NCBI GenBank assembly: GCA_963830065.1
Contig: CAWHLA010000008.1
Coordinates: 348,356 to 412,355 of the forward strand
DNA from: JACCZR01 sp963830065
Lineage (GTDB): Bacteria; Actinomycetota; Thermoleophilia; Solirubrobacterales; Thermoleophilaceae
DNA: 64,000 bases
Reading direction: 5' to 3'
The translations under genes were made by a program, and so were the position numbers. Within the stretch, counting starts at the first letter, position 1, and each line of letters begins with the position of its first letter. This document shows, in pieces, positions 57,388 through 64,000 of this stretch. The notes below the pieces were generated by a model. The model worked only from the letters and a program-made list of their open reading frames with translations. It did not search any database and had not been told where the DNA came from.

Positions 57388-58168
57388 TTAGGTCAGGACG
57401 GTGCCATCGGTGACGCGCTCCCGGCCGGCCAGATCGCAGTGGGTGACGGCGTCGGCGAGCAGCGAGCGCACCGCGGGAGCCTGCGCGGGCGCGTGCTCCA
57501 ACGCCAATCGCGTGCCGGAGGGCGCCTCCCTGACCAGCGCGGTGATGGCGTCGAGCCCCTCGGGACCCGACACGAGGGCTGACCGCGGCTCGTACAACCG
57601 GATGTCGGGCGAGAGCGAGCCCCACTCGTCCTCACGCACGTAGGGAAGGTTGGCGACCACGAGGTCGTACTCCCCGGGCGGAAGGCCCGCCGGCCACCAG
57701 CGCGTCGACGCCGTTGGCCCGCGCCACTTCAACCGCCGCCTCCGACGCGTCGGAGGCCGACACCACCAGGTCTGGTCGCTCGTCGCGTAGCGCCAGCGCC
57801 ACCGCCCCCGAGCCCGTCCCCACGTCGTGCACGCGCGCGCCGTGCGGCAGCTCGAGCGCGATCTCGACCAGCAGCTCGGTCTCCGGACGGGGGATCAGCA
57901 CCCGGGGGTCGACCGCCACCTCGATCCGCCGAAAACCCCTGCGTCCGAGGATGTAGGCCACCGGCTCCCGGACCCTCCGCCGCCGGATCCGCTCCCCGAT
58001 CAGCCGCGCCGCGCCGCGCGGCAGCTCGCGCTCGGGGGAGGCGATCAGCGCGGCGCGGTCGACCCCCAGGGCGTCGGCCACCAGCACCTCCGCGTCGAGC
58101 TTCGCGGTGTCGCACCCCGCCGCCTCGAGCGCGGGCACGGCGCCGCCCAGGGCGTCGCGGACGTTCAG
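57388..58168 (-). CDS. prmC: Release-factor glutamine methyltransferase, frameshifted, probable CTG start
   Basis: Methylates the GGQ glutamine of RF1/RF2. The N-terminal helical domain NVRDALGGAVPALEAAGCDT is complete only if translation begins at CTG 58168-58166, overlapping the prfA TGA as CTGA. SAM site DVGTGSGAVALAL follows. The frame changes at CCC 57686-57688 (one extra C), after which comes EYDLVVANLPYVREDEW, with NLPY in place of the usual NPPY. Corrected length is about 259 residues, ending at 57388. Confidence 0.9.
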
Positions 58169-59214
58169 GACGCTGCGGTGGCCTCGAGCGCGCGGCGCTT
58201 CTCGTCGGCCTCGAGGCTGGCGGTGAAGTCGTCGAGCTCGCCGGCGAGCACTCGCTCGACGTCACCCTTTGTGAGCTTCACGCGGTGGTCGGTGACGCGG
58301 TCCTGGGGGAAGTTGTAGGTGCGGATCTTCTCCGAGCGCTCGCCGGTCCCGACCTGCGCCCGCCGCTCGGCCGCCTCCGAGGCCTGCTGCGCGGCCCGCT
58401 CGGCCTCCAGGAGCCGCGCGCGCAGCACCCGCATCGCCTTCTCACGGTTCTGGAGCTGGGACTTCTCGTCCTGCATCGACACCACCAGCCCCGTGGGCTT
58501 GTGCGTGATGCGCACCGCCGAGTCGGTGGTGTTCACCGACTGGCCGCCGGGGCCCGAGGAGCGGTAGACGTCGATCTGCAGGTCGTTGGGGTCGATCGCG
58601 ACCTCGACCTCTTCGGCCTCGGGCAGCACCGCCACCGTGGCGGTGGAGGTGTGGATGCGGCCCTGCGACTCGGTCTCGGGCACCCGCTGCACGCGGTGGG
58701 TGCCGCCCTCGTGCTTGAACACCGAGTACGCGCCCTGGCCCTTGACCTCGAACGTGTAGTCGCCGTCGGAGGCCGACAGCACCTCGGGCTTGAAGCCGCG
58801 ACGCTCGGCGTAGCGGCTGAGCATCCGGTACAGGTCGCCGGCGAAGATCCCGGCCTCCTCTCCCCCGGCGCCGCCGCGCACCTCGATGATCACGTTCTTG
58901 TCGTCGTTGGGATCGGCCTCGACCATCGCGAGGCGGATCTCCTCCTCGAGCTCCCCCAGCCGGGCCTCGGCGCGCTCGAGCTCGCCGCGCATCTCGGGGT
59001 CGTCGCCGTCCTCGTCCAGCAGCTCACGGGCGCCCTCGGCGTTGGAGGTGGCCTTGCGCCACTCCTGCGCCAGGACGTGCGCGGCGCGCAGCGAGTTGTA
59101 GGCGCGCCCGACCTCGGCCAGGCGACGCTGGTCGCCGATCACCTCGGGGTCGGACATCTGCTCCGAGAGCTCGGCGAAACGGCCCTCGATCTGCTGTACG
59201 AGCTCCTCGATCAT
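58165..59214 (-). CDS. prfA: Peptide chain release factor 1
   Basis: 349 residues. The GGQ loop is RSSGPGGQSVNTTDSAVRIT. The codon-recognition PxT motif reads PET (RVPETESQGRIHTS) where PAT or PVT is more usual. FPQDRVTDHRVKLTKGDV is the RF1 C-terminal signature. It reads UAA and UAG. Its target modifier prmC is coupled just downstream. RF2 is also in the window at 15438-16527. Confidence 0.96.
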   Translation of the reverse strand: MIEELVQQIEGRFAELSEQMSDPEVIGDQRRLAEVGRAYNSLRAAHVLAQEWRKATSNAEGARELLDEDGDDPEMRGELERAEARLGELEEEIRLAMVEADPNDDKNVIIEVRGGAGGEEAGIFAGDLYRMLSRYAERRGFKPEVLSASDGDYTFEVKGQGAYSVFKHEGGTHRVQRVPETESQGRIHTSTATVAVLPEAEEVEVAIDPNDLQIDVYRSSGPGGQSVNTTDSAVRITHKPTGLVVSMQDEKSQLQNREKAMRVLRARLLEAERAAQQASEAAERRAQVGTGERSEKIRTYNFPQDRVTDHRVKLTKGDVERVLAGELDDFTASLEADEKRRALEATAAS

Positions 59215-59252
59215 GCCCGGCCAAGGTTAGGCCGGGGGCGGCTGAGCGTGGC

Positions 59253-60317
59253 CTACGCCACGACCTCCATGCCGACCTTCTCCTCCTCGGGCGCCTGTCT
59301 GGGGTCCTCGACCGCGAGCACGGCCTGCAGCGCGGCGATCGCCACGGCAAGCTGCGAGAGGTCCGGGTCCCGCGTGGTCAGGCGCTGGAGCTGGATGCCC
59401 GGCCACATCAGCACCCGCGCCCAGGTCTTGGTGCGGTGGCGGCCGAACAGCTTGATCACCTCGAACGCCAGCCCGGCCACCAGCGGGATCCCCACCACGC
59501 GCGAGATGAACAGCCAGTGCCAGTCCAGCTTGCCCAGCGGGGCGAACACGAAGATGGCCACGATCATCACGATGAGCAGGAAGCTCGTGCCACAGCGGGG
59601 GTGGAAGCGGGAGTACTCGCGCGCGTTCTCAGGGGTGAGCGGCTTACCGGCCTCGTAGCACGAGATCGTCTTGTGCTCGGCGCCGTGGTACTCGAACACG
59701 CGCTGCAGATCGGGCAGCCGCGAGATCAGGAACAGATAGCCCAGGAAGATCGTGATCCGCACCAGCTTCTCGATCACGACGAAGGCGACCGAGTTGGGGA
59801 TCGAGTCCTGGAAGATGTTGGTCAGCCCGGCGGGCAGCAGGAAGAACAGGCCGATCGCGAACAGCAGCGCGAAGACCACGGTCCCCGCCCAGGTGCCGCC
59901 GCCGATCTCCTGCTTGGCGCCCTCGTCGTCAGGCGGAACCTGCGCGTTGGCGGAGATCCCGAGCGCCTTGAAGCCGATCTTCAGCGACTCGCCCAGGGCC
60001 ACCACCCCGCGGATGATCGGCAGCCGCAGAAGCTTGGACCGCTTCGACCACGCCACCAGCGGCTCGGAGACCACCTCGATCTCGCCCTTCGCCCCCTCCT
60101 TGGAGTCCGGCCCGCCGTCGGCGAGCTGCTCCTCGGTGGGCTTGCGAACCGCGACGGCCCAGGTGGAGACGCCGCGCATCATCACTCCCTCGAGCACGGC
60201 CTGGCCGCCGATGGGGGCGTCCTTGGAGGCCTCGCGCGTGCCTTCGGGCGCGGGCGGCTCGGGCGCGGGCGGCGCGCCGTTGGGCGAAGTCTCAGCGGAC
60301 GCGCTCACCTGCTTCAT
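59253..60317 (-). CDS. DUF1385 (YqhQ-like) membrane protein
   Basis: 354 residues. After a Pro/Ala/Glu-rich N-terminus comes the family signature IGGQAVLEGVMMRGVSTWAV. Then LPIIRGVVALGESLKIGFKA, several membrane helices, YHGAEHKTISCYEAGKPL and HPRCGTSFLLIVM. Conserved His/Glu/Cys residues suggest a membrane enzyme, but no function is known. It is found beside prfA in many Gram-positive genomes. Confidence 0.93.
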   Translation of the reverse strand: MKQVSASAETSPNGAPPAPEPPAPEGTREASKDAPIGGQAVLEGVMMRGVSTWAVAVRKPTEEQLADGGPDSKEGAKGEIEVVSEPLVAWSKRSKLLRLPIIRGVVALGESLKIGFKALGISANAQVPPDDEGAKQEIGGGTWAGTVVFALLFAIGLFFLLPAGLTNIFQDSIPNSVAFVVIEKLVRITIFLGYLFLISRLPDLQRVFEYHGAEHKTISCYEAGKPLTPENAREYSRFHPRCGTSFLLIVMIVAIFVFAPLGKLDWHWLFISRVVGIPLVAGLAFEVIKLFGRHRTKTWARVLMWPGIQLQRLTTRDPDLSQLAVAIAALQAVLAVEDPRQAPEEEKVGMEVVA

Positions 60318-60348
60318 CGTATCGGCGCCGCGATGCCGGCGCTGTAGG

Positions 60349-61077
60349 TCAGGGACAGCCGTGGGCGAGCACGTTGTCGCCCTCGTTGGACTCGCGGACG
60401 CTCAGCGCCGGGTCCACGACCGCGCGCACGCGCAGGACGCAGCGCTGCCCGCTCACGGTCACCGCCGCCGACTCGCCCGGCATGAGTGGGGGCACCGTCG
60501 CGAAGCCCTGGTAGTTGCCGTCCACGCCGAGCCGCACGGAGGTCGTAGGCGAGTCGGCCTCGCCGGCGTTCTCCACGCCGATCGCATAGCGGGAGCCGGC
60601 ACCCTCGGGTGTGCTCTCGATGCCGCTCACCTTGAGGTTGGGCAACACGGCGAGCGAACAGGTGCGGGAGTTCAGGCGCCGCCTGCGGATGACGCCCCCG
60701 TCCCCGTCGAGCCACCGGTAGTCCACGCGAACGCGGTAGTCCGAGCCGTTGCTCAGCCCGCGCACCCGCTGCCGGTGGGCGAAGCGGCGAACGCCCACTC
60801 GGGATTTCTTCCAGCGCGTGAGCCCCGGGGCGCGGATGCGGCGGAAGCGATCGCCGGGGTCGCGCTCGAGCAGGGTGAAGCGGATCGCCATGCGGCGGGT
60901 GCCGGGCATGCGGCGCATCGCCGCCCGGAACAGGGCCTTCTGGCCCGCCCGGTCGCAGTCGAGCACCCGCACCGAGGCACGCTTGGTGCCGGCGGTCGAC
61001 AAGGGCTGCGATGCGGTCGCGGCGCCCACGCAGCTGGCGCAGAGCACCGCGGCGATGAAGATGATGTGAAAGCGCAT
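60349..61077 (-). CDS. Secreted CARDB-like domain protein
   Basis: 242 residues with a signal peptide (MRFHIIFIAAVLCASCVGAA; the cysteines could make it a lipoprotein but the lipobox is poor). The first part has a beta-rich Arg-dense region of unknown type; the second, from LPNLKVSGIESTPEGA to VRESNEGDNV, is a CARDB-like Ig fold ending SVRESNEGDN, a typical CARDB close. CARDB domains mediate adhesion or extracellular assembly. Confidence 0.75.
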   Translation of the reverse strand: MRFHIIFIAAVLCASCVGAATASQPLSTAGTKRASVRVLDCDRAGQKALFRAAMRRMPGTRRMAIRFTLLERDPGDRFRRIRAPGLTRWKKSRVGVRRFAHRQRVRGLSNGSDYRVRVDYRWLDGDGGVIRRRRLNSRTCSLAVLPNLKVSGIESTPEGAGSRYAIGVENAGEADSPTTSVRLGVDGNYQGFATVPPLMPGESAAVTVSGQRCVLRVRAVVDPALSVRESNEGDNVLAHGCP

Positions 61078-61113
61078 CGTCCTGCCAGAACAGAACAGGG
61101 ACGCGCTAGTTGC

Positions 61114-61133
61114 GCCGGGTTATGTAGCCCGGC
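61114..61133 (-). terminator. Candidate terminator after rpmE
   Basis: GCCGGG/CCCGGC stem with an eight-base loop, overlapping the rpmE stop on its downstream side. It is short and lacks a T-run. Confidence 0.35.
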
Positions 61134-61339
61134 TAACCGCGGCTGCGAGCGGCGCGGCGGCGGAAGCGCTCGACGCGCCCGCCGGTGTCCACCAGCTTCT
61201 GCTTGCCCGTGTAGAACGGGTGGCAGTTCGAGCAGATCTCCACGTGCATCTCGCCTTGCGTGGAACGAGTCCAGAACTCGTTGCCGCAGGTGCATCGCAC
61301 GTGGCTGGGGACGTACTCGGGGTGAATCTCCGTCTTCAC
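61133..61339 (-). CDS. rpmE: Ribosomal protein bL31
   Basis: 68 residues from GTG 61339 with TTGGAG just upstream. Sequence VKTEIHPEYVPSHVRCTCGN and ICSNCHPFYTGKQKLVDTGG is standard; the CxC and CxxC cysteines mark the zinc-binding (C+) form. A longer reading in this frame is spurious. It lies near prfA, as in other actinobacteria. Confidence 0.95.
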   Translation of the reverse strand: MKTEIHPEYVPSHVRCTCGNEFWTRSTQGEMHVEICSNCHPFYTGKQKLVDTGGRVERFRRRAARSRG

Positions 61340-61349
61340 CACTCCAATT

Positions 61350-62443
61350 CTAGCTGCGCGTGTCTTGGTCTCTGCGGCTGGCGTGGCGGGCCTCGCGGCG
61401 CCGCCGGAACCACGCTCGCATGCGCGCCCAAGCGGTGGCGGGGCCAAACCGGGCGGGCGCCGGCTGCTTGGCCCGGACCAGCTCCATCCAGCGCTCCAGC
61501 GGCAGCTCTCCGTCGATGAGCTGCGCCAACGCGGAGGTGACCGGAGCCTCCAGCCCGCCCCGTTCGATCGCGCGCGCGAGCAGCTGGACGGTCTCCAGCG
61601 CCTCCACCGCCTGACCAAGGCGGTCGGGGATCTCTGCCGCCGGCACGCCCTCGGCCAACAGCTCGCCGGCGCTGCGGTTGCGCGACTTCGGCGCCAGCGC
61701 GGTGGCCACCAGGTCGCCGGTTCCCGCCCGGCCCACGAAGGTGCGCGGCCTCCCTCCCCCGGCCTCGGCCAGCGACAGCACCTCCATGAAGATGTCCGCC
61801 GCCGCCATCCCGGCGGCGTTGAGTCCCTGGGACTGAGTGGCGCCGACGGCCACCGCGGCCGCGTTCTTGGCCACGCCGGCGAGCTCGGCCCCCACGGGGT
61901 CGTCGGAGACCTCGCACACCACGCCGGAGCGCTGGAAGGTTTCGGCCACGCGGTGGGCGAGCACCTCGGAGTGCGAGGCGCACACCAGGCCGGCCCCCGA
62001 CTCGACCATCTCCTTGGCGTGGGCCGGGCCGCCCACGCAGGCCACCCGCTCGGGGCCGAAGGCGCGCTCGAGCTCCACGGTGGGCACGTTGCCGTCGGGC
62101 GCCACCAGGCCCTTCGCCAGGGAGACCAGGCCGGCCTGGTCGCTCACCCCCAGCGCGCCGATCTCCACGATCGCCTCGGCGAGCCCCTTGGAGGGGACAG
62201 CCAGGAAGATCAGGTCGGGGCGGCTGAACTGGTCCTCGCGCTTGCCCAGCGTCCTGACCTTCAGCTCACGCGGGAGCTCGACCCCGTCGAGGTAGTGCTT
62301 GTTCTCGTGCGCGTCGCAGAGCTCCTGCATCTGCTCCTCCGTGCGGCACAGGAGGGTGGTGCGCACGCCGGCACGGACCAGCAGCACCGCGACGGCCGTG
62401 CCGAAGGAGCCTGCCCCTACGACGGTCGCCCGACGGACCCCAT
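61350..62443 (-). CDS. gpsA: NAD(P)-dependent glycerol-3-phosphate dehydrogenase (start uncertain)
   Basis: About 345-364 residues. Marks: ATVVGAGSFGTAVAVLL, IFLAVPSKGLAEAI, SLAKGLVAPDGN, CVGGPAHAKEM (usually GPSHAEEV), GVAKNAAAVAVG with the catalytic Lys, FVGRAGTGDLVATA and SRNRSAGELLAEG. It makes sn-glycerol-3-phosphate for phospholipids. The Rossmann start precedes the first in-frame GTG (62387). The ATG at 62443 is one base out of frame, so either a base is missing in GGGG 62437-62441 or a rare start is used. Confidence 0.88.
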
Positions 62444-62506
62444 CGGAGTTCGGGCGGTATCGACTCGGCAGTCGGATGGCGGCAGGCTATCCGCGGCAGC
62501 CGCCGA

Positions 62507-63169
62507 CTAGCGACGGGCCTCGGGCCGGCCAAGCACGGTGAGCGCCACCAGGCGCGAGACCACCATCGCGACGTAACCCAGGCCCGCGAGCTGTTCGATC
62601 ATCACGAAGCTCCGGGCGGAGGCCTTGACCGGGACGACGTCGCTCAGCCCCGTGCTCGTGAGGGTGGTGAAGCTCAGGAACAGCAGCTCCATCCACGAAC
62701 GCTGGCCCGACGGGTCGATCGCCGCGGTGAAGCTGCCGGGCTCGATGGCCTGGATGACGGTGTACAGGTACGCGAAGGCCCACGCCGCGAGGGTGAACGT
62801 GGCGCCGACCGCGAAGAGCTCGTCGCGGGTGATCTCGTGGTCGGCGAGCATGTACGCGATTAGCGCTCCCGCGGCGTAGAAGTAGAGGAGCGCTTCGAAG
62901 GCCGACGAGTACGGGAGAAGGTCGTCCTCCCCGGTGACCGCCTGGATTAGGAGCAGCAGCGTGGCTGGAATCGCAAGGACAACTCCCGGCCAGATCTTCG
63001 CCGGGGTGTCGCGCACCGCGCGCATCACGAGCCCCAGCACGGCGATGCCGAACAGGCTGAACAGGGCTCGACCCACCCCGCGGTCCTCCATGAAGGGATA
63101 CAGGACCACCGCGCCGAGCTGGGCGGCGAGCAGGACGGCCGAAGGCTCTCGGCGAGCCAGGCGGAGCAC
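62507..63169 (-). CDS. Ion-channel family membrane protein with atypical filter
   Basis: 220 residues from GTG 63169, the first start that avoids the divergent gene. Four helices in the N-terminal half (VLLAAQLGAVVLYPFM, ALFSLFGIAVLGLVM, IWPGVVLAIPATLLLLI, FEALLYFYAAGALIAYML) are followed by a pore-like unit: helix, MELLFLSFTTLTSTGLSDVV, helix. The pore loop STGLSD stands where potassium channels have TVGYGD, so selectivity may differ. There is no RCK domain. Confidence 0.75.
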   Translation of the reverse strand: MLRLARREPSAVLLAAQLGAVVLYPFMEDRGVGRALFSLFGIAVLGLVMRAVRDTPAKIWPGVVLAIPATLLLLIQAVTGEDDLLPYSSAFEALLYFYAAGALIAYMLADHEITRDELFAVGATFTLAAWAFAYLYTVIQAIEPGSFTAAIDPSGQRSWMELLFLSFTTLTSTGLSDVVPVKASARSFVMIEQLAGLGYVAMVVSRLVALTVLGRPEARR

Positions 63170-63223
63170 GGCGGCAAGGTAGCCCGTGGGGCGGTCGCCC
63201 CCGTTCCGGGTACGCGGGACCCC

Positions 63224-64000
63224 ATGACTTCGAACGGACACTCCCGGATCAAGCTCGGCGGGCGTGAGGTTCGCCGCATCGGCCTGGGCACCAACCGACT
63301 GACCGACACGGACGAGAACCGCGCCTTCCTCGAAGGGGCCATCGACGCCGGCATCGAGATGATCGACACCGCCCACCTGTACACCGACGGCGCGAGCGAG
63401 ACGACAATCGGCAACACCCTGGCGCCGTTCGCCGACTCCGTGCTCGTGGCGACCAAGGGCGGCTTCGGCTCAGGCTCGGGCACCACCACCGAGGAACTCC
63501 GCACGGAGCTGGAGCTGAGCTTCGACCGCCTCCAGACCGACAGCATCGACCTCTACTACGTCCACCGCCTCCACCCCGAGGTCCCGATCGGCGAGACGAT
63601 GGAGCTGCTTGCCGAGTACGTCGACGCCGGCCGCATCGAGCACGTCGGGCTGTCCGAGGCCAGCGTTGACCAGATCGAGGAGGCGCGCCAGACGCTCCCG
63701 ATCGCCGGCGTCCAGAACGAGTTCAGCCTCTCGGAGCGAAAGCACGACGAGGTCGTGGACCACTGCGCGACCGAGGGAATCGCCTTCGTCCCCTTCTTCC
63801 CGCTGCGAGCCGGGGACAGCGACGCGGTCGAGGAGGTGGCCCGAAGCACCGGCGCCACCCCGAACCAGGTGATCATCGCCTGGCTGCTGAGCCGCTCACC
63901 GGCGATGCTGCCGATCCCAGGCACGCTCTCACTGGAACATGCAAGGGAGAACCTGAGCGCACTGGAGCTCGACCTCTCGGACGAGCAACTCGAGCGGCTG
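63224..64000 (+). CDS. Aldo/keto reductase, 3' end beyond the window
   Basis: Open from ATG 63224 to the edge, 259 codons, no stop reached. The AKR (beta/alpha)8 barrel is clear: IKLGGREVRRIGLGTNRLT, catalytic Asp/Tyr in MIDTAHLYTDGASE, Lys in LVATKGGFGSG, His in DLYYVHRLHPEVPIGETME, then GLSEASVDQIEEA, VQNEFSLSERKH and IPGTLSLEHARENL. It should reduce carbonyls with NADPH. It is divergent from the channel gene with 54 bases between. Confidence 0.92.
   Translation, partial: MTSNGHSRIKLGGREVRRIGLGTNRLTDTDENRAFLEGAIDAGIEMIDTAHLYTDGASETTIGNTLAPFADSVLVATKGGFGSGSGTTTEELRTELELSFDRLQTDSIDLYYVHRLHPEVPIGETMELLAEYVDAGRIEHVGLSEASVDQIEEARQTLPIAGVQNEFSLSERKHDEVVDHCATEGIAFVPFFPLRAGDSDAVEEVARSTGATPNQVIIAWLLSRSPAMLPIPGTLSLEHARENLSALELDLSDEQLERL

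Overview
This 64 kb window is GC-rich, gene-dense chromosomal DNA from an actinobacterium. It is probably a Thermoleophilia/Solirubrobacterales-like lineage, though the class is an inference. The evidence is housekeeping gene order: hpf-secA-prfB, ftsE-ftsX...smpB, and rpmE...prfA-prmC-tsaC-glyA...wecA...atpI-atpBEFHAGDC. A mycobacterial-type SOS box and an Rv2578c-type radical SAM protein agree with this. I see no rRNA, tRNA, CRISPR array, prophage or IS element; the only mobile DNA is an intein.

Layout. 1-2.6 kb: the 3' end of a quinone oxidoreductase gene, a small secreted protein, a DUF1428 protein and a membrane metalloprotease with a probable leaderless promoter. 2.7-10.7 kb (minus): a P450, smpB, a secreted protein, RNase R, a C-terminal processing protease, ftsX, ftsE and a RibD-like reductase. 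10.8-15.4 kb: a membrane-anchored ECF sigma factor, nadA/nadC, a diguanylate cyclase and a His-rich small protein. 15.4-20.4 kb (minus): prfB with programmed frameshift, secA, hpf, comF. 20.4-29.3 kb: ctaG, then a minus-strand series of two different SAH hydrolases, a MerR regulator and nucleotide-sugar/envelope genes (PGI/PMI, sugar-1-P nucleotidyltransferase, Ugd, LCP). 29.4-39.4 kb: metabolic and transport genes, including TetR/acyl-CoA dehydrogenase/crotonase and ATP-grasp/VOC/DUF5946 groups. 39.3-46.7 kb (minus): the complete F-type ATP synthase operon. 46.7-50.4 kb: a broken GGDEF/HD-GYP gene, yjbQ, and an intein-containing radical SAM gene behind a LexA-like box. 50.4-62.4 kb (minus): wecA, paired membrane proteins, SRPBCC, HlyIII, fetAB, glyA, tsaC, prmC, prfA, DUF1385, a CARDB protein, rpmE, gpsA. 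62.5-64 kb: an ion channel and the start of an aldo/keto reductase.

Most notable points. (1) A 346-residue LAGLIDADG intein interrupts the radical SAM CxxxCxxC motif exactly before its third cysteine, in a gene with a mycobacterial-type SOS box at its start. (2) A short archaeal-type SAH hydrolase with altered catalytic residues sits beside a canonical one and a MerR gene. (3) Genes coupled by four-base NTGA overlaps use all four NTG triplets, with CTG the best-supported start for prmC and fetA. (4) F1 alpha and beta subunits carry long acidic C-terminal tails. (5) An ECF sigma factor carries a transmembrane segment and a Ser/Gly/Asp tail.

Caution: at least seven genes, several normally essential (atpA, glyA, prmC, nadC), are broken by one-base indels, mostly an extra C/G in a short run, and one gene has lost an internal segment. 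This looks more like sequence or assembly error than biology. Corrected readings are given in each entry.
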